Assembly: GCA_002726245.1 (NCBI GenBank)
Contig: PBSM01000278.1
Coordinates: 1 to 64,000, forward strand
Source of the DNA: Planctomycetaceae bacterium
GTDB lineage: Bacteria; Planctomycetota; Planctomycetia; Pirellulales; Pirellulaceae
DNA: 64,000 bases
Direction of reading: 5' to 3'
Shown: one piece after another, positions 35,103 to 44,225 of the stretch
How positions within the stretch are numbered: position 1 is the first letter of the stretch
Layout: each line of letters starts with the position of its first letter
Notes under the pieces: model-generated
The model's input: only the letters and a program-made list of their open reading frames with translations
Databases searched by the model: none
Told to the model about the DNA's origin: nothing
Program-made: the position numbers and the translations under genes

Positions 35103-37148
35103 ATGAGCGGCCAAAACATCATTTCGCTGATTGGTGATCGACAAGACATCGAACAGTTTCGCAAGAAACATTGGGACGGTACGTTCGAGGAGTATTTGGA
35201 CCTCGTTCGAGCCAAACCCAATACACCGCGGAACGCCTTCCAACGGGTCTACGATATGATCATGTCGTACGGCATCGAAACGTACGAACCGAGCCGCGGT
35301 GAGAAACGCTCTCACTATGTCTTCTTTGACGATCCTATCGACGGCGGTCGCGATGCGGTGTTTGGTTTGGACGAAGCGCTCGAACGCTTCGTCAACGCGA
35401 TGAAGAGTGCGGCCCGCGGTTACGGCATCGAGAAACGCGTTCTGTTGTTGCACGGGCCCGTTGGCAGCAGTAAGAGCACGATCGCCCGCATGCTGAAGAA
35501 AGGCCTAGAGCGGTATAGCGCGACGGACGAAGGTGCTCTCTATACGCTTGGGTGGCACGAGGAAGGTACCGAGACGCAGTGGTGCCCTATGAACGAAGAA
35601 CCGTTGCATATGATCCCGGATCGATTCCGAGACGAAGTCGCTTCGCAGCTCAATTCCGGTGGCTCAGGCGATGATTATCAGGTCAAGATCGTTGGTGAAA
35701 TGTGTCCATTCTGCCGCTTTATGTACGGCGAACGCCTCAAGGACTGCGACGGCGACTGGACCCGCGTCATTGCCGACGTGCGCGTGAAACGCGTGATCTT
35801 AAGCGAGCAAGATCGTGTCGGAATCGGTACGTTCCAGCCAAAGGACGAGAAGAATCAGGACAGCACCGAGCTAACGGGCGACATCAACTATCGTAAGATC
35901 GCTGAACTCGGCAGCGATAGTGATCCGCGAGCGTTCAACTTCGATGGCGAGTTCAACATCGCGAATCGAGGCATCATTGAATTCGTGGAAGTCCTCAAAC
36001 TCGATGTGGCGTTCTTGTACGATCTGCTTGGCGCGAGTCAAGAGCACAAGGTCAAGCCAAAGAAGTTCGCTCAGACCGACATCGACGAGGTCATTCTGGG
36101 CCACACGAACGAACCTGAGTATCGCCGCTTGCAGAACAATGAGTTCATGGAAGCGTTGCGCGATCGCACGGTAAAGATCGACGTCCCGTATGTCACCAAG
36201 CTGGAGCACGAGATCAAAATCTATGACAAGGACTATAACGAAGGCAAAGTCAAAGGCAAGCAAATCGCGCCCCACACCATCGAGATGGCGGCAATGTGGG
36301 CGGTTCTTACGCGTTTGGAAGAGCCTAACAACGCTAGTCTGACGCTGCTGCAAAAGCTGAAGCTCTATAACGGGAAGACGCTTCCGGGCTTTACCGAGGA
36401 GAACGTCAAGGAACTCCGCGACGAGGCCACGACCGAAGGCATGCATGGCATCTCGCCTCGTTATGTCCAGGACAAGATCAGCAACGCGCTGGTGGCTCAT
36501 CCAGAAGCGAAGTCGATTAACCCATTCATGGTCTTGAACGAACTTGAATCTGGCCTCAAACACCATTCGCTCGTCACCAACGACGACACGCGAGCTCGGT
36601 ATCGCGATCTACTGGGAGTGGTCAAAGAGGAGTACGAGAACATCGTTAAGAACGAAGTTCAACGCGCTATCGCCGCCGATGAAGATGCCCTCAAACGGCT
36701 GTGCGGTAACTACATCGACAATGTGAAGGCCTACACGCAACGCGAGAAGGTCAAGAACAAGTTCACCGGTCAATACGAAGAACCAGATGACCGGCTGATG
36801 CGGTCGATCGAAGAGAAAATCGACATTCCGGAGAGCCGGAAAGACGACTTCCGCCGAGAGATCATGAATTACATCGGAGCGTTGTCGATCGATGGCAAGC
36901 CCTTCGATTTCAAGTCGAACGAGCGCCTCTACAAGGCGCTGCAGTTGAAGCTCTTTGAGGACCAGAAGGACTCGATCAAGCTGACGAGCCTTGTGTCCAA
37001 CGTCGTCGATCAAGACACGCAACAGAAGATCGATGTCGTCAAAGGACGACTGATCCGCGATTACGGCTACGACGACGAAAGTGCTACCGACGTATTGAAC
37101 TTCGTTGCCAGCATCTTCGCGCGGGGTGATGTGCGGGATGATGGGTAG
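35103..37148 (+). CDS. prkA: PrkA AAA+ serine protein kinase
   Basis: 681 residues, full length. Walker A is [18 protein letters not shown] (GPVGSSKS at 118-125). The conserved C-terminal kinase-like domain follows. A zinc-like cluster (MNEEPLHM, then [14 protein letters not shown]) is also typical. PrkA (YeaG in E. coli) works with YeaH and SpoVR in starvation and stress responses, and both partner genes follow here. The frame is intact over 2 kb. Confidence 0.96.
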   Translation: MSGQNIISLIGDRQDIEQFRKKHWDGTFEEYLDLVRAKPNTPRNAFQRVYDMIMSYGIETYEPSRGEKRSHYVFFDDPIDGGRDAVFGLDEALERFVNAMKSAARGYGIEKRVLLLHGPVGSSKSTIARMLKKGLERYSATDEGALYTLGWHEEGTETQWCPMNEEPLHMIPDRFRDEVASQLNSGGSGDDYQVKIVGEMCPFCRFMYGERLKDCDGDWTRVIADVRVKRVILSEQDRVGIGTFQPKDEKNQDSTELTGDINYRKIAELGSDSDPRAFNFDGEFNIANRGIIEFVEVLKLDVAFLYDLLGASQEHKVKPKKFAQTDIDEVILGHTNEPEYRRLQNNEFMEALRDRTVKIDVPYVTKLEHEIKIYDKDYNEGKVKGKQIAPHTIEMAAMWAVLTRLEEPNNASLTLLQKLKLYNGKTLPGFTEENVKELRDEATTEGMHGISPRYVQDKISNALVAHPEAKSINPFMVLNELESGLKHHSLVTNDDTRARYRDLLGVVKEEYENIVKNEVQRAIAADEDALKRLCGNYIDNVKAYTQREKVKNKFTGQYEEPDDRLMRSIEEKIDIPESRKDDFRREIMNYIGALSIDGKPFDFKSNERLYKALQLKLFEDQKDSIKLTSLVSNVVDQDTQQKIDVVKGRLIRDYGYDDESATDVLNFVASIFARGDVRDDG

Positions 37149-37149
37149 A

Positions 37150-37572
37150 GGTCATTAGTCATTAGGGAAGAAGGTGGGGACAACGGTATGGCAGGTGGAT
37201 TTGACGATCTGCGCGTTTATCATCTGTCGGAAGACATTGCCGATACGACTTGGGATCTGGTGCTGGGTTGGAACAACTTGGCGAAGGATACGGTTGGGAA
37301 ACAGATCATTCGCTCCGCCGATAGCATCGGAGCCAACATCGCGGAGGGATACGGACGCGGCACCTACAACGACAACAAACGTTTCGTTCGCATCTCGCGC
37401 GGCTCCCTATACGAAAGTAGACACTGGCTCCACCGAGCCTTCCGCCGCAAACTCTTAACCCAAGACCAAATCGACCACCTCAAACCACTCATCGATAACC
37501 TCGGCTCTCAACTAAACGCTTACCTCAAATCCATTGGTCCTCAGTCTTCCCAATGACCAATGACCAATGACC
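37150..37572. mobile_element. Cassette: IVS-type gene bounded by inverted heptamer repeats
   Basis: The left end (37150-37170) reads GGTCATT AGTCATT AGGGAAG. The right end (37546-37572), reverse complemented, reads GGTCATT three times and then GGGAAG. The 423-base segment lies between prkA and yeaH and holds a single gene unrelated to the operon. The right repeat contains that gene's stop codon and ends at the base before the likely yeaH ATG. The layout suggests an inserted cassette; no target-site duplication was established. Confidence 0.6.
37188..37556 (+). CDS. Four-helix-bundle protein (23S rRNA intervening-sequence/S23 family)
   Basis: 122 residues. The family signature is clear: FDDLRVYHLSEDIADTTWDL at the start and IIRSADSIGANIAEGYGRG in the middle, then helices 3 and 4. 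The family was first seen encoded inside intervening sequences of 23S rRNA genes and also includes the accessory Avd of diversity-generating retroelements; biochemical function is unclear, probably nucleic acid binding. Here it is neither in rRNA nor near a reverse transcriptase, but inside a stress operon, on the same strand, within inverted repeats. Its last codons lie in the right repeat. Confidence 0.9.
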   Translation: MAGGFDDLRVYHLSEDIADTTWDLVLGWNNLAKDTVGKQIIRSADSIGANIAEGYGRGTYNDNKRFVRISRGSLYESRHWLHRAFRRKLLTQDQIDHLKPLIDNLGSQLNAYLKSIGPQSSQ

Positions 37573-38682
37573 ATGTCTCTCAAAATCGAGCGCGACAAGA
37601 ATCGTTTCCGCCAGATTGTCCGGGGCAAGGTGCGCGAAAACCTTCGCCGCTATATCAATCATGGTGAGATGATCGGACGCAAAGGCCGCGACCTCGTCAG
37701 TATTCCGTTGCCACAACTCGACATCCCGCACTTCCGTTATGGACAAAACGGAGGAGGCGGCGTCGGGCAAGGCGAAGGGCAGGAAGGGCAGCCGATTGCG
37801 AAAGGTGATGACGAAGGCGAAGGCACTGGACAAGCTGGCTCGGACGCCGGCCAGCACATCGTCGAAGTCGATGTCACGTTGGAGGAACTGGCGGAGATCA
37901 TGGGCGATGAGCTTGAATTGCCCCGCATCGAGCCGAAAGGGAACTCGACGATCCAGCAAGAGAAGGCTCGCTACCGCAGCATTCGACGCGTTGGGCCGGA
38001 GTCCTTGCGGCACTTCAAAAGAACTTATGTCGAGGCGTTGAAGCGGCAAGTTATCGAAGGCGACTACGATCGGCAGAAACCTCGTGTTGTCCCGATCAAA
38101 GACGACCAGCGTTACCGCTCCTGGGAGACGACTCCCGAGCCAGAGGCGAATGCTGTCATCATTTACATGATGGACGTGTCGGGGTCGATGACAGACGACC
38201 AGAAGGCGATCGTACGAACGGAAGCCTTCTGGATCGACACCTGGCTCCGCAGCCAATACGACGGCGTCGAGTGTCGCTACATCATTCACGATGCGGCCGC
38301 GAAGGAAGTGGACGAGCACACGTTCTATCACACTCGCGAGAGCGGCGGCACACGAATCAGTTCGGCGTATCGCGTTTGCTCAGATCTGATGGACCGGTCG
38401 TTTTCGCCCGACGAGTGGAACGTCTACCTCTTCCAGTTCTCCGATGGCGACAACTGGGGGGAAGATAACCGTCAGGCGATGGAGTTGCTGAATGAGAAAC
38501 TCGTCACGCGAAGCAACTTGTTTTGTTACGGGCAAGTTGAAAGCCCCTACGGCAGCGGCGAGTACATCCGTTCTCTCGAACAGACCTTCGGCCGCGACCA
38601 CGAGAAGGTCGTCCTGTCCGAGATCGAAGACAAGGACGCCATTTTCGAATCGATAAAGCATTTCCTGGGGAAAGGGAGGTAA
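37573..38682 (+). CDS. yeaH: YeaH, DUF444 protein with VWA-like domain
   Basis: 369 residues from ATG 37573; another in-frame ATG at 37567 lies in the repeat. The N-terminal basic segment ([20 protein letters not shown]) is typical, followed by a Gly-rich linker (about 60-90) and a VWA-like domain with [13 protein letters not shown] and later [11 protein letters not shown]. YeaH is the partner of PrkA/YeaG. No ribosome binding site is visible because the upstream DNA is the heptamer repeat; translation may depend on readthrough coupling. Confidence 0.93.
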   Translation: MSLKIERDKNRFRQIVRGKVRENLRRYINHGEMIGRKGRDLVSIPLPQLDIPHFRYGQNGGGGVGQGEGQEGQPIAKGDDEGEGTGQAGSDAGQHIVEVDVTLEELAEIMGDELELPRIEPKGNSTIQQEKARYRSIRRVGPESLRHFKRTYVEALKRQVIEGDYDRQKPRVVPIKDDQRYRSWETTPEPEANAVIIYMMDVSGSMTDDQKAIVRTEAFWIDTWLRSQYDGVECRYIIHDAAAKEVDEHTFYHTRESGGTRISSAYRVCSDLMDRSFSPDEWNVYLFQFSDGDNWGEDNRQAMELLNEKLVTRSNLFCYGQVESPYGSGEYIRSLEQTFGRDHEKVVLSEIEDKDAIFESIKHFLGKGR

Positions 38683-38755
38683 GTTTTCAGTGTTCAGTTG
38701 CCAGTGTTCAGCAAGATTCCTGAATACTGAAAACTGAACACTGGCAACTGAAAAC
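38683..38755. repeat. Inverted pair of heptamer arrays between yeaH and spoVR
   Basis: The left array (38683-38710) is GTTTTCA, GTGTTCA, GTTGCCA, GTGTTCA. The right array (38721-38755), reverse complemented, is GTTTTCA, GTTGCCA, GTGTTCA, GTTTTCA, GTATTCA. Ten bases separate them. The left array starts directly after the yeaH stop (38680-38682), and the right one ends five bases before the spoVR ATG. It would form a long hairpin in RNA. Confidence 0.75.
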
Positions 38756-38760
38756 TAACA

Positions 38761-40305
38761 ATGCCTGCTATCCACCGTTTTCAACCGCTTCCGCAAGAGC
38801 TGGTCGAAGTACAGCAGAAGATGGAAGCTCACGCCAGCGATTACGGTCTGGACTTCTTTCCTACCATCTTCGAGATGGTGGACGCCGAACAGTTGAATGC
38901 TGTTGCCGCTTACGGTGGGTTTCCGACTCGTTACCCGCATTGGCGATTCGGGATGGAGTATGAGCAGCTCTCGAAGGGTTACTCGTATGGGCTGCAGAAG
39001 ATCTACGAGTTGGTGATCAACAATGATCCGTGCTACGCGTATCTGCTGGCCAGCAACGGCATCACGGATCAAAAGCTCGTCATGGCCCACGTCTACGGCC
39101 ACTGCGACTTCTTCAAGAATAACCATTGGTTCAGCAAGACGAACCGGCACATGATCGACGAGATGGCGAACCACGGCAATCGGATTCGTCGTTATATGGA
39201 TCGATTTGGCGTCGAGGAGGTTGAGAACTTCATTGATACGTGCCTCAGCGTCGAGGATCTGATTGATATTCACATGCCGTTCGTGAAGCGAACTGACGAC
39301 GACACTCGGTACGAGTTTCGTGACAACACGAACGATGAAGAGGACGCCGGCTCGCTCAAGTTCGAAGCCAAAGGCTACATGGATTCTTTCGTGAATCCGC
39401 CCGAGAAACTGGCGGCCGAGGTCGAACGCCGCCGACAGGCGTTGCTTGAGAAAGGGGCAAGCTTCCCCGTCGAGGCTGTTAAGGATGTCATGTTGTTTGT
39501 ATTGGAGCACGCGCCACTCAAGCCGTGGCAACTGGACGTGCTCTCGATCATCCGCGACGAAGCTTACTACTTCGCGCCGCAGGCCCAGACCAAGATCATG
39601 AACGAAGGCTGGGCAACATATTGGCACTCGACGATCATGACGCGGCATGGAATCGAGCCGCCGGATCTCATCTGCTATGCCGACCACTGTGCCGGCACGC
39701 TCGCGAGCTCACCAACGCGGCTAAACCCGTACAAGCTCGGCCTTGAACTGTTGCGCCACATCGAAGAGCGTTGGAATAAGGGCCAGTTCGGCGACGAGTG
39801 GGAAAGCTGTGACAACATGCGGGCCAAACACGAGTGGGATACAGGTGCGATGCAGGGTCGAGACAAGATCTTCGAGGTGCGGCGTATCCACAATGACCTC
39901 ACCTTCGTGGACGAATTCCTTACGTTGGAGTTCTGCCGCGAGAATAAGATGTTCTCCTTCGGCTACAACGAGCACTCGGGCTACTACGAGATCGAGAGCC
40001 GGCAGTTTGACGAGATTAAGCAACGTCTGCTGTTCAATCTGACGAATGTGGGCAGACCGTTCATTTACGTTCGTGACGGCAACTACAAGAACCGTGGCGA
40101 ACTGTTCCTGGAACACCGATACAACGGAGTAGAGCTGAAGCTGGAATATGCACAGGACACGCTCGCGAACCTTTACAAGCTCTGGGGGCGTCCTGTTCAT
40201 ATCGAAACTGTCTTGGATGACCACCTGACCACCTTGTCCTTCGACGGCACTGAACACGCATCCTCGAAGTCAGAAGAACTGGTTGCCATGGGAGAGGAGT
40301 CATGA
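38761..40305 (+). CDS. spoVR: SpoVR family protein
   Basis: 514 residues, normal for the family. Characteristic segments are present: GLDFFPTIFEMVDAEQLNAV near the start, MAHVYGHCDFFKNNHWFS and IMNEGWATYWHS in the middle. SpoVR (YcgB in E. coli) belongs with PrkA and YeaH in a stress-related trio; its mechanism is unknown. The ATG follows the repeat with no Shine-Dalgarno site. The stop overlaps the next gene by four bases. Confidence 0.96.
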   Translation: MPAIHRFQPLPQELVEVQQKMEAHASDYGLDFFPTIFEMVDAEQLNAVAAYGGFPTRYPHWRFGMEYEQLSKGYSYGLQKIYELVINNDPCYAYLLASNGITDQKLVMAHVYGHCDFFKNNHWFSKTNRHMIDEMANHGNRIRRYMDRFGVEEVENFIDTCLSVEDLIDIHMPFVKRTDDDTRYEFRDNTNDEEDAGSLKFEAKGYMDSFVNPPEKLAAEVERRRQALLEKGASFPVEAVKDVMLFVLEHAPLKPWQLDVLSIIRDEAYYFAPQAQTKIMNEGWATYWHSTIMTRHGIEPPDLICYADHCAGTLASSPTRLNPYKLGLELLRHIEERWNKGQFGDEWESCDNMRAKHEWDTGAMQGRDKIFEVRRIHNDLTFVDEFLTLEFCRENKMFSFGYNEHSGYYEIESRQFDEIKQRLLFNLTNVGRPFIYVRDGNYKNRGELFLEHRYNGVELKLEYAQDTLANLYKLWGRPVHIETVLDDHLTTLSFDGTEHASSKSEELVAMGEES

Positions 40306-40787
40306 CACTAAAAGCACGAATCCATACGGAACTGAACCGACTCGCCTCGCTGGCTGGCACCAACAGCGTGCCACAACTGCTGCGGATCGATACGGGCGAT
40401 GGTCATGTAGAGTCCGAACTTACGACGATCGACCAACTCGCTTGTGCATTCAATCGCTTTGCGTACAAGACCGATAAGCTCGCCAACTCGACGATCGACG
40501 AGTTGAAGGACGTCGCGAATTCGTTGAGCAGCCAGCTCGGCTACTTGCTCGAATCGATCAGCCCAGTCGAGATCGACGATGAAGCTTGCGTCGTACAGAT
40601 GCGATCGAACCCGCCTGAAAAAGACGACGACGGCACCCGCTATTACGAACTCGTTGTGGCTCGTGGCGAGCTAACTCTGTTGCGTTACTGCAAACCACCC
40701 GGCCAACCTAGAGCGATTGTGGCTGCGAATGTCACGCGAGAAGTCTTCGAACGTCTGGGCGAAGATTTTGTCGATACAGTTGCGTGA
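40302..40787 (+). CDS. Unknown protein, fourth gene of the prkA operon
   Basis: 161 residues. The start lies within the spoVR stop (ATGA), with GAGAGGAG just upstream, so it is clearly part of the operon. No signal peptide or membrane helix. The N-terminal half is helical (TIDQLACAFNRFAYKTDKLA, LKDVANSLSSQLGYLLESI); the C-terminal half is beta-rich (RYYELVVARGELTLLRYCKP). Not recognised. Its coupling to spoVR suggests it works with the PrkA-YeaH-SpoVR group. Confidence 0.8.
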   Translation: MTLKARIHTELNRLASLAGTNSVPQLLRIDTGDGHVESELTTIDQLACAFNRFAYKTDKLANSTIDELKDVANSLSSQLGYLLESISPVEIDDEACVVQMRSNPPEKDDDGTRYYELVVARGELTLLRYCKPPGQPRAIVAANVTREVFERLGEDFVDTVA

Positions 40788-40827
40788 TTGCGTGAAGATC
40801 CACGTCTTCTGCAGGCCAATATCTTCT

Positions 40828-40899
40828 GTAGGTCCACATCTCCGAGGTGGACATCCTTCCAATCCGTTGGCCGTCCGCCTCGGAGATGCGGACCTACAC
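40828..40899. repeat. Intergenic hairpin repeat, family C
   Basis: The left arm GTAGGTCCACATCTCCGAGG (start 40828) and right arm ending CTCGGAGATGCGGACCTAC (end 40897) pair over about 25 bases around a 20-base loop. Just upstream, TCTTCTGYAGGYC occurs twice in tandem. It lies after the prkA operon and may act as its terminator or processing site. Confidence 0.65.
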
Positions 40900-40902
40900 G
40901 CA

Positions 40903-40941
40903 AGAAAAAGCGAAGACCCGGCTCCCAGAGTGGAAGCCGGG
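40903..40941 (-). terminator. Rho-independent terminator on the minus strand
   Basis: On the minus strand CCCGGCT (40941-40935) pairs with AGCCGGG (40923-40917), followed by TCTTCGCTTTTTCTTG. It ends the short minus-strand transcript that begins above 41070. Confidence 0.65.
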
Positions 40942-41013
40942 CCTCGTTAACTCGCGTTTGATCGGGTGATCTCAGCGAGCCGGTGGTCTGCCTTTCGCAG
41001 TCCGCCGACCTTG

Positions 41014-41055
41014 TCAGGCGTCGCCACCTCGCTGGCTAGTACAGAAATACTTCAC
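41014..41055 (-). CDS. Candidate 13-residue peptide with an extreme ribosome binding site
   Basis: GTG 41055 opens a frame encoding VKYFCTSQRGGDA and a stop. It is preceded at 41072-41058 by AGAAAGGAGGTGATC, the exact complement of the usual 3' end of 16S rRNA, at optimal spacing. Downstream are about 70 bases able to fold (GGTCGGCGGACTGC, GCAGACCACCGG) and then the terminator at 40941-40903. This could be a tiny protein, a leader peptide of a short RNA, or a frameshift-reduced gene: another frame continues as VATPDKVGGLRKADHRLAEI. Confidence 0.45.
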   Translation of the reverse strand: MKYFCTSQRGGDA

Positions 41056-41354
41056 TAGATCACCTCCTTTCTACTGGGTTGTTCTCCCGCTTCAGTCGCA
41101 AAGCCAAAGACAGGACTGCTTCGCGGGCTTATTGTCCGTCGTGTTGCGTACACACGACCCAGTCACTACCTGTATCATTCTCCAAACTACGGCTTCGTGC
41201 AAGACAGTTTTTCCGCCGTTGTTCAAGACGTATTCGGCTCATTCGGCCTAACTCGCGAATTCGCAGTAGCTTGTGTCACCAAGCCCTTCAACTGCGGGCT
41301 CTGCGCGTGATAAGGTCCGACCGGTTTAGTCGGATTCCGCCGCCAGCGACACGA

Positions 41355-42687
41355 CTATCCGCCAACTTCGGGCGCTTTCTCCTCCGCCTTTGGTTCCTCC
41401 AGATCGTCGCGTAACTCTTGTATAACGACAGTTACAAACAGATAGAGGTTCGGGTCCACTGCCGTCGGCTTCCCCTCAAAGGTCATTCCGCCGACGAGGA
41501 TTGTCTGTCCAACCGGAACGCGCAGCGTCGTCGATAGCCGCTGAGTGAGCACTTCGGGGCGATCGATCGAAGAGACGATCGCTTCGACTTCGCCGTCACC
41601 TTCGTGCTTGTTGCGCTCGACGGACTTCACCAGGCTAACGCGGCTGTGCACGTCGATGGTGACGAACTTGCCGCTGCGGTTCGAGATCGGAGTGACTTGC
41701 AGCGCCGCACCTTCTTGAATCAACGAAATTGTCGGCTGATAACCGACAGACTTCTCCGCACCGCCCACTACTGGAATCATGCTCGTCACCGCCAATGTCT
41801 GAGCACCGGCCAGCGTGTGTACGGTCTGACCGTTCTGACAAGTCAGTGCCGCAGAGTAGCCGGCGCGGGCATCTTCGGCTGGCGGAGCGTTGCGGAACAG
41901 CGACCAGCGGTCCTCATCAACGATCCCAAACGCTTCGGCGTTCGCAGCCAGCAGGTCCTTCAACTCACCTTCTTTCAACCAAACCCAGTCTGCCACTACC
42001 GACACGGTGCGCAAACTACCCCATCGCTCGCGGAACAGATTCATCAGCGAAGCGATCTGCTCATGAATGCTCCGTTTGTGAGATCAACAACGACGAACCA
42101 ATCGTAGAGACCGATCCTTCTCCTCCGACGTCGGACCACGATTCGGGTGAGATCGTTGTCGTGATGGCTTCGACCAAGTCATCCAGCGAGACGCGCGCGG
42201 CTCGCATGTCGATCGGAGCCGCCATGGTTCCCGTGTCAAACTGGTGCAGGGTTCTCACCTGTGGCGCGTTGATCTGCTTCTGATCGTCATCCACATTGAA
42301 CACCCCTCCCCCTCCGCCAAATCCACCACCGCCCATCGCCCCTGATCCGGTCACGTCTACGGCAGACGCAATGGGGAAGAGCGGCTGGCGTTTGGCCGCG
42401 ATGTCGCTGTCGTGCCTGGCGATTTACGACGGCGCTACGACGAAGAGATCGCTCGCGTCATAGATACGCACGACCATTGTCTCTTCGACAGGGACCGCGC
42501 GGCGAGTGCTTCCGATCCGAGTGACTCGCTTGTCATCTTCGGCATCACGATCTCGCTGATCGAGGCTGCTCTGGATCACCCGCAGCAGAGCCCTCACGTC
42601 AGGCGCGTCCCCTTCTTGAGCTTGGCACGGCAATGAGCCAAGGCACACAGCGGTTACGATCACGAATTGAACAACAGTCTTCATCAT
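41355..42687 (-). pseudogene. Secretin-like protein, broken by a stop and a frameshift
   Basis: From ATG 42687 there is a signal peptide (MMKTVVQFVIVTAVCLGSLP). The frame runs to FVVAPS, then a TAA (42426-42424), and continues in the same frame with IARHDSDIAAKRQPLFP and a Gly-rich loop up to about 42065. There the frame shifts (two bases missing or one extra), and IHEQIASLMNLFRERW goes on to 41355. The last 200 residues resemble the secretin domain of type II/III systems (SMIPVVGG, VPVGQTILVGGMTFEG, LYLFVTVVIQ). Full length would be about 440 residues. Whether it forms an outer-membrane channel is unknown. Confidence 0.65.
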
Positions 42688-42804
42688 AGCCTCTCCTTCT
42701 CTGGCCTACGCCGGAAGTCACGCGGAGAGACAGTGCCCAAAATCCACCCCTGGCCGCCAGACAGCGTATACCTAGGCCGACGCCGCGGCAAGCTTCAGGT
42801 TGGA

Positions 42805-42853
42805 GTACAGGCTTTAGCCTGATGATCGGCGCGTGTCTGGCGAAAGCCTGTAC
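42805..42853. repeat. Intergenic hairpin repeat, family D
   Basis: GTACAGGCTTT at 42805-42815 and AAAGCCTGTAC at 42843-42853 are perfect inverted copies, 27 bases apart. The style (AGGCTTTAGCCTG) resembles family B. It lies in the gap between the secretin-like gene and the next gene. Confidence 0.6.
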
Positions 42854-43057
42854 TACCGTGCGAATTCCCCGATAAACGGGGCAGGTCGTACCGATTGTGT
42901 CGCTGCCGTGTTAACGAAAACCAACAAGATTGCTCAGTCGAGTGGCAAAAGTGTTGCGGCGTTCCGGAGCCTTGGTACAGTCAAATGTTAAGCACTGTTG
43001 CTGGATGTCAACAGGGTTCGACTACATTATGTGCAGCCAAGGTTCAGGTCTCTCGTG

Positions 43058-43630
43058 ATGCGAAACTCGCAAAATCCGATGTCAGACGAAGTCGATCAGT
43101 TGTTGCTCAACGCGCAGTTGCGCGATGACCTCGAACCGTACTTCGACGAGTCCGTCCATTTGCTCGACATGCGGCGGTTGCCGACTCCTACCGAGAACGA
43201 GTTTCTTGCCTCGATGCTCGCGTGGGAGCGGGCTCCGGTGTTGCCGATGGCGCGTTGGTTTGATCCCGAGCTTGTACTCCCACATCCCGATACGCTCGCC
43301 GATCAGACCTTGCACGAGTTGCTTTGGGATACGATCGAGAAGCTCTATTCGCAGCGGATCATGCTCGACTTCACCGATCATCTCTCCGATCGGCAACTGT
43401 ATTGTCTGATCTATCGCGACATCTTACCGTCGCACGAGAAGAAGGTCGATCTGCCGAAGAACTACCTGCATTGGCATTGCTTGGACGACGAGGACGATTC
43501 GGAAACGTGGCTTCGTTTCTACGCAACGCCCGAAGCGCGAAAAGTCTGGGAAGACGAAACCGGCCAAACGGCTCCAGCCGCCGAGCCCGCTCCCTTCCCT
43601 CGCACGATGCCGCGGCGACCGAACGGCTAG
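43058..43630 (+). CDS. Unknown cytosolic protein
   Basis: 190 residues from ATG 43058; ATG 43079 is also possible. Neither has a strong ribosome binding site. The sequence is acidic and rich in Leu, Trp and Tyr: VDQLLLNAQLRDDLEPYFDE, TPTENEFLASMLAWERAPVL, LPKNYLHWHCLDDEDD. No signal or membrane helix. It resembles a conserved planctomycete family of unknown role, from memory only. Single gene between a convergent and a co-directional neighbour. Confidence 0.7.
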   Translation: MRNSQNPMSDEVDQLLLNAQLRDDLEPYFDESVHLLDMRRLPTPTENEFLASMLAWERAPVLPMARWFDPELVLPHPDTLADQTLHELLWDTIEKLYSQRIMLDFTDHLSDRQLYCLIYRDILPSHEKKVDLPKNYLHWHCLDDEDDSETWLRFYATPEARKVWEDETGQTAPAAEPAPFPRTMPRRPNG

Positions 43631-44225
43631 TTGCCAGCGTCAACAGCGGACGTCGTCTGTGGTTGGTCGTTGCGAGGCAAGCGAATCGCACATAAGCCAT
43701 TCCTGGCCGCCGAGTGGCGTTGGCTGGCGATGTTGAATGCGAGATCGACCCGGCGCTTCTTGAGCCGTGCGTTCCGGGCGGGACGGAGCTCAATTTCTTT
43801 GAGAGTCGCACGTTTGTCAGTGTCGTCGGCTTCATGTTCCAAAGAGCCACGATGAATAGCCGACATGCCCACGGCGTGCATGGTGGTGCCATTGACGCCG
43901 CTGGTACGCCTGCTAGACTAATGGGTTGTTAGGTGCGAGACTGACACGTGTATTTGTGTTGTGTTCGTTCAACTTCGAGACTGCGGCATCTGGACGCCTC
44001 ATCGGGCAAGATGACTGACTTGTGCGTCTTGGTATCTTTGCTTTCGACCGCGACTGATTCTCTTGCATCACATTGCCGCCGGCCTACGGGTGTGTATCCC
44101 GTTCTATGATCGTGCCAAAGTCAGCCGCTTTGCCCCGGTCTGGCAACCGCGAGCCGACAGCTATCACCCGGTGTCCGCTGATAGGCGGCGCTCGACCAGT
44201 CCTTTCTCGAAAGTAAGCGACCTTT
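43631..44225. other. Gene-free region upstream of the DEAD-box helicase gene
   Basis: About 595 bases. Open frames on both strands here (for example 43371-43892 minus) give Arg-rich, protein-unlike sequence and are dismissed. The last 150 bases probably form a long 5' leader for the helicase gene, as is common for cold-inducible helicases. No defined motif was recognised. Confidence 0.4.

Noticed and set aside
41058-41073. Plus-strand GATCACCTCCTTTCTA, identical to a 16S rRNA 3' end, as a possible rRNA remnant
   Set aside because: The flanking bases do not resemble the rest of helix 45 or the spacer. The reverse strand reading as a ribosome binding site before a GTG is simpler.
43371-43892. 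Minus-strand open frame of 173 codons
   Set aside because: It overlaps the 3' end of a better gene, is Arg/Pro/Thr-rich and shows no domain, signal or ribosome binding site.
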